This document shows, piece by piece, positions 1 to 6,168 of a DNA stretch of 8,010 nt. The notes under the pieces are model-generated. The model worked only from the letters and a program-made list of their open reading frames with translations, was not told where the DNA came from and did no database searches. Every line of letters starts with the position of its first letter. The stretch's first letter is position 1. Made by a program: the position numbers and the translations under genes. The stretch comes from Candidatus Parcubacteria bacterium. GTDB lineage: Bacteria > Patescibacteriota > Patescibacteriia > CAIXNZ01. The stretch is from NCBI GenBank assembly GCA_026395675.1, contig JAPLYF010000010.1:1-8010 (forward strand), read 5' to 3'.

Positions 1-194
1 GGATAAAGATTGGTAATAATGAAAGTAAAAAAATAAGCCACAAAAAAAATAAGACCGACAAGCTGTAAGCCAAAGTATTGGTTAAGATAAGTTGATTGCG
101 CATAGGCAAATAGAGCATCGCTAATGGCAAAAATAAAAATGGCCAGATATAATAATCTGAACTTATGATCTAAAATTTTGGTTTGGAGTGTCAT
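1..194 (-). CDS. Membrane protein, probable MFS-type transporter (N-terminal fragment)
   Basis: An ATG at 194-192 opens a frame that runs without a stop to the window edge, giving 64 complete codons. The peptide starts MTLQTKILDHKF and has two strongly hydrophobic segments, about residues 14-32 and 45-63. They are joined by a short polar loop, AQSTYLNQYFGLQL. A short charged N-terminus followed by closely spaced helices, with a loop of the form 'YLNQYFG..LVGLI', resembles the first two helices of major facilitator superfamily permeases, so export or uptake of a small molecule is likely. The substrate cannot be inferred. The frame is too short to stand out in a length-filtered ORF search, but codon use and hydrophobic pattern support it. 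No Shine-Dalgarno is visible. A weak -10-like TATAAC (219-214, minus) lies 19 bases before the start. It lies 181 bases downstream of dnaX on the same strand. Another polytopic membrane family remains possible. Confidence 0.62.
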   Translation of the reverse strand, partial: MTLQTKILDHKFRLLYLAIFIFAISDALFAYAQSTYLNQYFGLQLVGLIFFVAYFFTFIITNLY

Positions 195-258
195 GTATGA
201 TGATTAAAATTAGGTTATAATCCAGAAAATCTAAAAATATGCTTTAAAATTCAAAAAT

Positions 259-317
259 CAAATAACAAACCTTCGTTTGCCAAAGCAAACTTCGGTTTGC
301 GAAGGCAAATGACAAAA
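259..317. repeat. Alternating hairpin-arm repeat flanked by near-identical 12-mers
   Basis: From 275 to 310, six-base arms alternate with four-base spacers: GTTTGC (275-280), CAAA, GCAAAC (285-290), TTCG, GTTTGC (295-300), GAAG, GCAAAT (305-310). Each neighbouring pair of arms can form a hairpin with a four-base loop, so at least three mutually exclusive stems are possible; one is closed by a TTCG loop. An outer stem CCTTCG (270-275) with CGAAGG (300-305) is also possible. The block is bounded by CAAATAACAAAC (259-270) and CAAATGACAAAA (306-317), which differ at two positions. It sits between the end of dnaX and the start of the membrane-protein gene. Similar palindromic intergenic inserts are common in CPR genomes (general recollection). 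Its function, whether weak terminator, RNA processing site or inert element, is unknown. Confidence 0.7.
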
Positions 318-334
318 AAATTAAAATTTTTTAT

Positions 335-377
335 TTTGAATTGCAATATTAAACTTGTAACTTTGAATTTTAAACTT
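335..377. repeat. Short direct repeat overlapping the dnaX stop codon
   Basis: Two copies of a bipartite motif TTTGAATT...TTAAACTT are present: 335-342 with 349-356, and 362-369 with 370-377. The second copy ends inside the dnaX stop codon (378-376 on the minus strand). The whole stretch is very AT-rich, so part of the similarity could be chance. I see no convincing intrinsic terminator for dnaX here. Confidence 0.4.
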
Positions 378-2112
378 ATTCCACCACCTTCCCCCCAAAT
401 GTCTTAATCAAGTTATCAATCATGGCCTGCTGTTCGCCATTGGCAGTGTTGGGAATTTCTTCAACTAATTCAACTTCATCTGATTTTGTCTGCTCTTTCA
501 TAAATTCACTTTCATAATCCTTAGGCAGCAAACTAGTTTCGATCACAATTTCTTCATTAAAAAATTCCCCTAAAATCTCCTCAATCGAATCTTTAACCTT
601 AGCCTGATTAATTCTCTGCTCGTGAAAAGGATATTTAAAACCGATTTTTAAAATATTGCCATTTAGTTCCAATGGTTCTGCGACTTTTAAAATAAATACC
701 AAAGAGGCATTGTAATCCTGGAGCTTAACCAAAAAATTGTGCCATTTATCTTTTATCTCACTTAAATTAATTTTAACTTTTTTCTCTCTGTCTGCCAAAT
801 TAGAATTTTTTAAAGTGGTGTTACTTACACCACTTCCATTCCTTTCTTTAACCTTGTCCTCCGTCCTGTCTACCGTAGCTTTAGCGGAGGCAGAAGCTTT
901 AGCGTAGGAGGGCACTTTTTGATCGCCACTTCTTGCCGATTTACTTCCATCCAACGGCTTGCCATTGCTCGTTGGCCCTGAACCTTTTCCCTTATCATCC
1001 GAAGCGAAGGATGACCCCTCTTGACTGCAATATTCAATAATCGCCAATTCCAAAGGCAGCTGAGCAATAGCCGCATTCTTGATTTCTATTTTTTTAGCGC
1101 TAAAAAGATTGATCAGTAAAAACAAATCATTAAGTTTAAAACTCTGAGCCAAATTTATAATTGTTTTTTCTGTTTCCTCATCAAGTTCCAGCGCAAACTC
1201 TTTAAGTCCGCTGCTGATTTTGCTTAAAATCATTTTGCGCAAAAATTCAATCAGTTCATCCGTAAATTGAACCAAGTCAATGCCATCTTCAACTATTTTA
1301 TTAATTAGAGACAGACTGGCTTCAATGTTTTTATAAACCAAATGATTAACCAGTTCCATAACTAAATTAAAATTGGTGGGCGGAATAATTAAACTGGCTT
1401 CCTCATCCGTCACCTCTTTTTCACCCAAAGATAAAATCTGACCCAATAAACTTTCAGCATCACGCAAACAACCCTCGCTGAAACGGGCAATATCAGTTAA
1501 AACTTTTTTGCTGATTTTAACATTTTCCTGCTGACAGATCCAGGCCAGGCGCTTGATTAATTCCTCGCTGATGATTCGTTTAAAATCAAAACGCTGGCAG
1601 CGGGAAATAATGGTAGCCGGCACTTTATGGATTTCCGTGGTTGCTAAAATAAAAATGGCATGAGACGGCGGTTCTTCCAGACTTTTTAAAAGGGCATTAA
1701 AAGCTGAGATGGAAAGCATGTGCACCTCGTCAATGATAAAGACCTTGTATTTTCTTTTGGCTGGCGTAAAGCGGGCATTAGCAATTATATTTTCCCTGAC
1801 ATTATCAACTCCGGTGTGAGAAGCAGCGTCTATTTCCAAAATATCAAGGTCATTGCCAGCAGTTAGTTCTAGGCAGGAATCGCACTTATTGCACGGTTCG
1901 CTCTGGCCTTCCTTATGATTTTCGCAATTAATTGATTTGGCCAAGAGCCGAGCTGTCGTGGTCTTGCCTATGCCCCGCGGACCAGTAAAAAGATAAGCAT
2001 GGCTAACCTTGCCTGACTCAATTTCATGCTGCAGAGTGATTTTTATGTGATTCTGGCCGGTTATTTCCTGCCAGGTCTGGGGCCTATATTTGCGATATAA
2101 AGCTAAACTCAT
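376..2112 (-). CDS. dnaX: DNA polymerase III subunit gamma/tau (clamp-loader ATPase)
   Basis: DnaX is the AAA+ motor subunit of the replicative clamp loader. With the delta and delta-prime subunits it opens and loads the beta clamp, and its tau form links the loader to the polymerase. The 578-residue product begins MSLALYRKYRPQTW, the classic DnaX start. It has Walker A GPRGIGKT (44-51), zinc-binding cysteines 63, 74, 77 and 80, Walker B with DEVH (128-131) and the SRC sensor (170-172). The AAA+ lid and domain III run to about residue 365. A low-complexity Ser/Lys/Gly linker follows (about 366-440). A C-terminal domain (about 448-530) with the pattern W..FL..L.....L...L is typical of tau-type C-termini. 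The linker contains three inverted-repeat segments read in frame and A-rich possible slippage sites near residues 434 and 444. No Shine-Dalgarno precedes the ATG; a promoter ends 8 bases upstream, so a nearly leaderless mRNA is likely. Confidence 0.97.
   Translation of the reverse strand: MSLALYRKYRPQTWQEITGQNHIKITLQHEIESGKVSHAYLFTGPRGIGKTTTARLLAKSINCENHKEGQSEPCNKCDSCLELTAGNDLDILEIDAASHTGVDNVRENIIANARFTPAKRKYKVFIIDEVHMLSISAFNALLKSLEEPPSHAIFILATTEIHKVPATIISRCQRFDFKRIISEELIKRLAWICQQENVKISKKVLTDIARFSEGCLRDAESLLGQILSLGEKEVTDEEASLIIPPTNFNLVMELVNHLVYKNIEASLSLINKIVEDGIDLVQFTDELIEFLRKMILSKISSGLKEFALELDEETEKTIINLAQSFKLNDLFLLINLFSAKKIEIKNAAIAQLPLELAIIEYCSQEGSSFASDDKGKGSGPTSNGKPLDGSKSARSGDQKVPSYAKASASAKATVDRTEDKVKERNGSGVSNTTLKNSNLADREKKVKINLSEIKDKWHNFLVKLQDYNASLVFILKVAEPLELNGNILKIGFKYPFHEQRINQAKVKDSIEEILGEFFNEEIVIETSLLPKDYESEFMKEQTKSDEVELVEEIPNTANGEQQAMIDNLIKTFGGKVVE
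813..835. repeat. Perfect 9-bp inverted repeat inside dnaX
   Basis: AAGTGGTGT (813-821) and ACACCACTT (827-835) are perfect reverse complements around a five-base loop. In the dnaX mRNA this hairpin directly abuts an in-frame T TTA AAA heptamer (814-808) and a run of six A. It encodes about residues 427-433 (GVSNTT region) of the DnaX linker, just before the C-terminal domain. It may affect slippage on the A run, or be another inserted palindromic element. Confidence 0.65.
857..912. repeat. In-frame palindromic element in the dnaX linker
   Basis: On the plus strand this stretch starts with CCTCC (858-862) and ends with GGAGG (907-911), short inverted termini. Inside are two direct copies of AGCTTTAGCG (877-886 and 895-904) with an 18-bp period. 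An imperfect inner inverted repeat surrounds the first copy. Read through dnaX it encodes residues 401-419, PSYAKASASAKATVDRTED, a two-unit AKAS/AKAT peptide. I recognise this SYAKAS-type peptide as recurring in unrelated CPR proteins, which points to a dispersed element translated in frame, like the Rickettsia palindromic elements. The recurrence is from memory and was not checked. Confidence 0.65.
995..1014. repeat. Inverted repeat in dnaX linker
   Basis: TCATCC (995-1000) and GGATGA (1009-1014) are perfect inverted arms around an eight-base loop. In dnaX they encode about residues 367-373 (SSFASDD), at the boundary between domain III and the linker. The ATCCTTCG/TTCGGAT type of hairpin is another motif I associate with dispersed repeats in CPR genomes (recollection only). 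With a six-base stem, chance is not excluded. Confidence 0.45.
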
Positions 2113-2120
2113 ATAAGCAT

Positions 2121-2149
2121 ATTTTAAGCCAATTAACTTTTAAAATCAA
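2121..2149 (-). promoter_or_regulatory. Putative dnaX promoter
   Basis: On the minus strand TTGATT (2149-2144) is followed after exactly 17 bases by TAAAAT (2126-2121). This matches sigma-70 spacing with fair -35 and -10 hexamers. The dnaX ATG lies 8 bases after the -10, so the transcript would have almost no leader, consistent with the missing Shine-Dalgarno. The region is AT-rich, so false matches are possible. Confidence 0.42.
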
Positions 2150-2182
2150 GTCCCCAAAAACACATTTTTTTATCTTAATTTT

Positions 2183-2208
2183 AAAAAAGAGGCACTAAAC
2201 CCCTTTTT
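2183..2208 (-). terminator. Intrinsic terminator of the ATPase gene cluster
   Basis: In the minus-strand transcript an A tract and GGGG (2208-2200) pair with CCUC plus a six-U run (2192-2183) around the loop UUUAGUG. The only imperfection is a G-U wobble, which becomes an A-C mismatch on the other strand, so the hairpin is better as a minus-strand terminator. It follows the 194-aa gene by about 60 bases and precedes the dnaX promoter, separating the two transcription units. Confidence 0.62.
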
Positions 2209-2232
2209 ATTTCTTCGCAAAATTGGATGAAG

Positions 2233-2262
2233 ATTCGTGTAATTCGTGAATATAAATTCGTG
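2233..2262. repeat. ATTCGTG direct-repeat cluster
   Basis: Three copies of ATTCGTG occur at 2233-2239, 2242-2248 and 2256-2262, with A/T-rich spacers of two and seven bases. The cluster lies 7 bases after the stop of the 194-aa gene and before its terminator. This 'aattcgtgtaattcgtg' type of string is one I recall from intergenic regions of many CPR genomes. Function unknown. Confidence 0.55.
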
Positions 2263-2269
2263 GTTCAGC

Positions 2270-2854
2270 CTACTTTTTTACCACATTTTCCACTGCCGCC
2301 CATTTACTGACCGCATCTTCTGGAACCAATATAACAACCTCGTCACTTGGCTGTCCTTTAAAATAAGTAACGCTGGCCGGCAATACCTTCCATTTTTTCT
2401 TGGCTACAGCCACAAAATAATCACCGTTTTTATCAACGCCCAAGCTGCCAACCATTTTTTTCCTTTCCACTGGTCCAATTTGTTTAAAAAGAAAATCGCC
2501 GCGGTTATTGATAGTTAATTTTAAAATATCTCCCTCGACTAATTTTGATTTGGAAGCATAATTGGCTGGCACAATATATTCCTGGCCATCATTAGCAATC
2601 ATTTTTTCACCATCAAAAACGCCCTCAATTACTCTTTCCCCGCCGACTACATCCAGATCCTTTTCAGCCATTTTTAAGGTCTGAGAAATTCCCAGAAATG
2701 TCTCTTCAGCATTATTAAAATCATCTGGCCCCTGCTCCAAAATCTGAATTACTTTGCCCAAATTATCATGAATGTTTTTTAATATTTTTTGAATCAATTG
2801 ATATTTGCTTTGCGAAATGCCGATTGATTCCTGATTTTGATTTTTATTTTTCAT
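2270..2854 (-). CDS. Conserved CPR-type protein, helical N-terminus and beta-rich C-terminus
   Basis: The function is unknown. The 194-residue product has no signal peptide or membrane segment and should be cytoplasmic. Residues 1-10 are polar and disordered. About 15-67 are predicted helical with heptad-like hydrophobics (YQLIQKILKNIHDNLGKVIQIL), possibly an oligomerising hairpin. About 73-190 alternate short strands and turns: GVFDGEKMI (78-86), YIVPANYASKSKLVEGDIL (93-111), then FKQIGPVERKK (123-133). The 'NYASKSKLVEGD...KQIGPVER' core resembles a family I know from CPR genomes as hypothetical. The GD-turn strand pattern suggests a small beta-barrel that could bind nucleic acid or protein (inference). 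It is the last gene of the ATPase cluster, 75 bases after the ATPase stop, and that gap is full of repeats. It is followed by a terminator. The ATG at 2854 gives the expected N-terminus; no Shine-Dalgarno is present. Confidence 0.88.
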   Translation of the reverse strand: MKNKNQNQESIGISQSKYQLIQKILKNIHDNLGKVIQILEQGPDDFNNAEETFLGISQTLKMAEKDLDVVGGERVIEGVFDGEKMIANDGQEYIVPANYASKSKLVEGDILKLTINNRGDFLFKQIGPVERKKMVGSLGVDKNGDYFVAVAKKKWKVLPASVTYFKGQPSDEVVILVPEDAVSKWAAVENVVKK

Positions 2855-2860
2855 ATTTTA

Positions 2861-2891
2861 GAATTATGAATTATGAATGTCGAATTATGAA
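2861..2891. repeat. GAATTATGAA direct-repeat cluster
   Basis: Three copies of GAATTATGAA lie at 2861-2870, 2868-2877 (overlapping the first by three bases, so a 7-bp period) and 2882-2891. They occupy the 75-bp gap between the ATPase stop and the 194-aa gene start, with the first copy ending only 6 bases from the ATG. GAATTC-containing sequence at 2910-2918 continues the pattern loosely. Similar 'gaattatgaattatgaa' strings are familiar from CPR intergenic DNA. Function unknown. Confidence 0.55.
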
Positions 2892-2929
2892 ATCTGGAAT
2901 AACAAAAATTCAGAATTCAGCTTTCGGAA

Positions 2930-5482
2930 TTAAGCGAAGATATCTTCTTCTTCCTCTTTACTGACAGTCATTTTTGTACGTTCAGTAATTTCTGCCTCCA
3001 CAATATTGCGATCGCGTCCGTATTTCAAACGCGAAAGTTCTTTAATGGCTTGGGCTAATTCCGGATTGGCTTTAGGCCGACTTTCAAAAGGCATTAGATG
3101 AAAGCTGAAAGGCGGCACCACACTGCCATTAACCAAGGGCTTAATATAACCATTTAAATTGGGAATATTCATGACATCATAGTTATTAAAAACTGGGGCA
3201 AATTCTTTGGCAAATATTTCTGCATCTTCAACGCCAACCCGGAAAGCAATTTTGGTGCCCACATTGCCAAAAACCGCATCTTTAAATTTGGTATCATTAT
3301 TCTTAACCAATTGCCCGATAAACTGATGGGCAACTGTTAAGCTTAATTTATATTTGCGCGCTTCTGATAAAATTATTTGAATACCTTCGGTTAAGAAGTT
3401 CTGGAATTCGTCAACATAAAGGTAAAAATCCTTTCTTTGTTCAGGCGGAATTGATGCTCTGCCCAAAGCCGCCATCAAGATTTTACCAATAATCACCATG
3501 CCCAACAAATTAGCATTGATATCACCAATTAAACCCTTGGTTAGCTTGACCAAAATTATTTTCTGTTCATTCATTGCTTGCGAGAAGTTAAAAGAGCTTT
3601 TTTGCTGAGCCACAATTGGCCTCATGATATCATTAGCAATAAAAGTGGTTAGCTTTGAGGTAATATAGGGCACCATATTGGCCAAAGATGCCTCACCGCC
3701 GGCCTTTTCAGCTTCTTTTTCCCAGAAATCTTTGACAATCTGAGTTTTTGTCTTGCTTAACTTGTAGCGTCTAAATTCTTCATCGGATAAAACTTTGGAA
3801 ACCTCAAGCAGGGTTGAGCCAGATTCTGGATCTTCCATCATCAAAAGCATGGTGTTACGCATATACTGCTCAAAAATTGGCCCGCCCGTTGTTTTTAAAT
3901 CGTACAATTTATCAAAAATATTCATCATTTCATTAATAACAAAGGTTTTTTGTTCCGGCCTATCAAATTCCAGCATGTTAATAGCTAAAGGCCTCTGGGT
4001 GTCTGATGGATCAAATATTATCACATCTTCAGCTCTTTCTTTGGGCACAAAAGTTAAAAGTTCATCAATGGCTTCACCATGCGGATCAATAAAACAGATT
4101 CCTTTGCCATTAATGATATCCTGCATGGCCATATTGATCTGTAAGACGGATTTTCCCGTACCAGTTTGACCAATAATATAAGTGTGCCTACGTCGATCAT
4201 CATCTGTTAATCTTATTTCGCGATAAACGCCGCGAAAATCATTATAGCCGACTAAAAGACCTTGCTCCGGTAAAATTGCTGGCGGGGCTGATTTCCTGGC
4301 CTGCAACCAAACAATATTTGGCGTTTCGGTGTGACCCAAAGGAAAATGGAAAAGAGAAGTCACTTCTTCAGTATTCATAATCATCTTGGCCTTTTCATTA
4401 AATTCACGGTAAATAAAATCATTGATTAATTTTTCTCTTGACGGGCTGTATCTTTTGAAAGCATTGCCATATTCATAAATATTAAACTGGGCAAAGCTGT
4501 TTAAGATATTATCCAAATAAATCTGGGCTTTCTGCTCCAAATCAGTGGAAACAACCACTCTGATATTGACCTCTAAGCCGCCTTTGGCTGCTTTTTCTTC
4601 AATGCCCTTTAATATTTCCTGCTCTAGTGCAGAAAGCTGATAGGTTTTGGGCGGTTCGCCTTCTTTTTTAGGCGCGGCAGCCAAACCAAAGCCCTCCAGC
4701 ATTTTCCCTGCTTTTTTAAAAGAAAACCCTCCGCCGGCTTCGCTAATGGCATCGCTTATCTTCTTACCTTGATGAGCAATGGAAGCTGTTTTTCTGCCCC
4801 ACTTGTGCCAGGAAGGATGAGCTGTTCTGGTAATCACCTGAATGGCCGCGCCAGAACCTTTATCTAATTTGCTTAAAGCGCCGGTTAAGGCATTCAAAGA
4901 ATCGGTCTCCAATTTTCTATAAGTTTTGATGGGATAAATATATTCTTTGCTATACTTGAGCATGGCGCCAGAAATTGTGCCCTGGGGACTAAAAATATTA
5001 TAATCCTCAACTTCTTCAATATATGCCTTGGGAAACTGGGCCATAATCTGCTGTTCAATGAAATCTTTCCAATGCTCGGGCACCACCACATAAAAATAAA
5101 TCAAACCTTCTTTTAAGACAATTTCAAAAGAAATATGGTCATTTCTGCCCAGCAAACTATATTTTAGGCCATTTTGCTGGGGCAGACCAGCGATATTGGA
5201 AAAAAATGACTCCATGATGGAAATTTTCTCTGCTAATTCCTGCTGGGTCTTGGGCCCGGTTTTTTCACCTGCTTGCACGGTTTCATATTTTGGCATCTGC
5301 ACTGCTAAAATAGCATGCTTGAAAGTGCCGGTGTTTCTGACAATTTGCCGGATTATTTTTTTGGCCAAAAAAAACAGCACTATTAAAATAATGATGCTGC
5401 CAAATAAAATTAATCCGCCTAAAATCAATAATTTAGGGCCGCTGATCTGAAAATCCGCAAGTTGTATAAAAATATTTTCCAT
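2930..5482 (-). CDS. Membrane-anchored VirD4/TraG/HerA-like P-loop ATPase
   Basis: This 850-residue protein looks like a type IV secretion coupling-protein or HerA-like DNA-translocating ATPase. One strong membrane helix lies at about residues 16-42 (GPKLLILGGLILFG onward), followed by basic residues, so the rest should be cytoplasmic. Residues about 45-400 form a large accessory region without a motif I can name. The motor domain has Walker A GQTGTGKS (438-445), a DPHG motif (466-469) typical of VirD4/HerA relatives, Walker B YLYVDE (687-692) and the downstream ARKY...TVAHQF segment (708-721) that carries the conserved Gln. The C-terminus ends in an acidic tail, EEEEDIFA. Such ATPases normally act as ring hexamers pumping DNA or protein. 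It begins 6 bases after the 178-aa gene, which indicates co-transcription. No VirB-type channel, relaxase or pilin gene is visible, so substrate and partner are unknown. All key ATPase residues are intact. Confidence 0.9.
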   Translation of the reverse strand: MENIFIQLADFQISGPKLLILGGLILFGSIIILIVLFFLAKKIIRQIVRNTGTFKHAILAVQMPKYETVQAGEKTGPKTQQELAEKISIMESFFSNIAGLPQQNGLKYSLLGRNDHISFEIVLKEGLIYFYVVVPEHWKDFIEQQIMAQFPKAYIEEVEDYNIFSPQGTISGAMLKYSKEYIYPIKTYRKLETDSLNALTGALSKLDKGSGAAIQVITRTAHPSWHKWGRKTASIAHQGKKISDAISEAGGGFSFKKAGKMLEGFGLAAAPKKEGEPPKTYQLSALEQEILKGIEEKAAKGGLEVNIRVVVSTDLEQKAQIYLDNILNSFAQFNIYEYGNAFKRYSPSREKLINDFIYREFNEKAKMIMNTEEVTSLFHFPLGHTETPNIVWLQARKSAPPAILPEQGLLVGYNDFRGVYREIRLTDDDRRRHTYIIGQTGTGKSVLQINMAMQDIINGKGICFIDPHGEAIDELLTFVPKERAEDVIIFDPSDTQRPLAINMLEFDRPEQKTFVINEMMNIFDKLYDLKTTGGPIFEQYMRNTMLLMMEDPESGSTLLEVSKVLSDEEFRRYKLSKTKTQIVKDFWEKEAEKAGGEASLANMVPYITSKLTTFIANDIMRPIVAQQKSSFNFSQAMNEQKIILVKLTKGLIGDINANLLGMVIIGKILMAALGRASIPPEQRKDFYLYVDEFQNFLTEGIQIILSEARKYKLSLTVAHQFIGQLVKNNDTKFKDAVFGNVGTKIAFRVGVEDAEIFAKEFAPVFNNYDVMNIPNLNGYIKPLVNGSVVPPFSFHLMPFESRPKANPELAQAIKELSRLKYGRDRNIVEAEITERTKMTVSKEEEEDIFA

Positions 5483-5488
5483 TTTTAT

Positions 5489-6025
5489 TTAAATTTTGTT
5501 TTGATTTTCAAAAGGTGTGATTTCTCCTTTTTCTTTTAATTCCAAAAGTTTGTCGGTTTTTATTTTTACCTCCTGTTCTAAGAAAAATTTATTAACGCCA
5601 GGAATTAATTTCAGCCAGTTGCGGATTAATTCCAGAACCTTTTTAACTTTTATTTTTACGGCCGAGAGCAAGATAGCAAGTTTACCCGCGGCTTCCTCTC
5701 CCCTGGCTTTAAATTCAGCTTTTTTTTCCGGCGGCAGCTGAAAATAGATTTCCTCAAGATCTTCAGACAAGACATTTTCAATTTTTTCTAGAGCCGGGCT
5801 TTTGGCTGGAACTGCTGCCTGACTAATTACAAGCCCAGGCACTGCTTCAATTGGCTGGGGCATTTCTTTTTCTTCTTCAACTTTTAGCTCTGGCGCTTTT
5901 TCATATTCAAATTTTTTCTCAATTTCAATTTTAGCCGGCTTGATTTCTATTTTCTCTGGCTGGCTTGGTCCATTGGGATCCCCTTGTTCTTCTTTTCTCG
6001 TGATATCTTGTATTAATTTAGCCAT
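5489..6025 (-). CDS. Conserved CPR-type protein linked to the VirD4-like ATPase
   Basis: The function is unknown. The 178-residue product has two halves. Residues 1-80 are rich in Glu, Lys and Pro, with EIKPAKIEIEKKFEYEKAPE-type charged repeats, and are probably disordered. Residues about 80-175 form a helical domain: LSEDLEEIYFQLPPEKKAEFKARGEEAA (86-113), an amphipathic stretch rich in Val/Leu/Lys with NWLKLIPGVNKFFL (136-149), then EQEVKIKTDKLLELKE. The 'IPGVNKFFLEQE.KIKTDK' signature is one I recall only from CPR proteins next to this kind of ATPase. No transmembrane span is convincing, but the segment around 115-149 could lie on a membrane surface. It is first in the cluster, its stop 6 bases before the ATPase ATG, and has its own extended -10 promoter. 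An adaptor that recruits substrate or anchors the ATPase is a reasonable but untested inference. No Shine-Dalgarno is seen. Confidence 0.85.
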   Translation of the reverse strand: MAKLIQDITRKEEQGDPNGPSQPEKIEIKPAKIEIEKKFEYEKAPELKVEEEKEMPQPIEAVPGLVISQAAVPAKSPALEKIENVLSEDLEEIYFQLPPEKKAEFKARGEEAAGKLAILLSAVKIKVKKVLELIRNWLKLIPGVNKFFLEQEVKIKTDKLLELKEKGEITPFENQNKI

Positions 6026-6058
6026 TTTTGCTGTAATTAAATAAATATCTTTAATCTA

Positions 6059-6067
6059 AATATAACA
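6059..6067 (-). promoter_or_regulatory. Extended -10 promoter for the ATPase cluster
   Basis: On the minus strand TGTTATATT (6067-6059) is an extended -10 element (TGn plus TATATT). It lies 33 bases before the ATG of the 178-aa gene, giving a predicted leader of about 25 bases. No clear -35 is seen, which is usual for extended -10 promoters. It mirrors the corA promoter 63 bases away. Confidence 0.5.
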
Positions 6068-6129
6068 TATCCTAAAAAAAATTAAAAGCTTTATTAACAG
6101 CCAGCCAATTCCCACTTCTTACTCTTTTG

Positions 6130-6138
6130 TGTTATAAT
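6130..6138 (+). promoter_or_regulatory. Extended -10 promoter for corA
   Basis: TGTTATAAT (6130-6138) contains a perfect TATAAT preceded by the TGn extension. Transcription should start near 6145, leaving a leader of about 24 bases that is almost entirely A and T. No good -35 hexamer lies 17 bases upstream. No stable hairpin or Mg2+ riboswitch can fit in this short leader. Confidence 0.6.
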
Positions 6139-6168
6139 ATATTTAACCTCAAATAAAAATTAAAAAAT

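Noticed and set aside
870..1076. Minus-strand 68-aa open frame inside dnaX
   Set aside because: It is an alternative frame of the dnaX linker. The dnaX frame has unbroken family motifs on both sides, and this frame has no recognisable domain.
2246..2518. Plus-strand 90-aa open frame opposite the 194-aa gene
   Set aside because: It is antisense to a gene with a coherent protein. Its composition (many Phe, Trp, His and Asn) is what reverse-complement reading of Lys/Glu-rich codons gives, and no promoter is evident.
2233..2891. Direct-repeat clusters as a CRISPR array
   Set aside because: The repeats are 7-10 bases with spacers of at most seven bases and no cas genes; they do not fit a CRISPR repeat-spacer layout.
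3795..4169. Plus-strand 124-aa open frame opposite the ATPase motor domain
   Set aside because: It covers the Walker A to middle motor region of the ATPase in antisense; its length reflects codon constraint on the real gene.
5196..5450. Plus-strand 84-aa frame with a hydrophobic appearance
   Set aside because: It is antisense to the ATPase membrane helix and its hydrophobic stretches are a mirror of that segment.
6139..6168. Magnesium riboswitch upstream of corA
   Set aside because: The predicted leader is about 24 bases of almost pure A/T with no stable stem, far too short for a known Mg2+-sensing leader.
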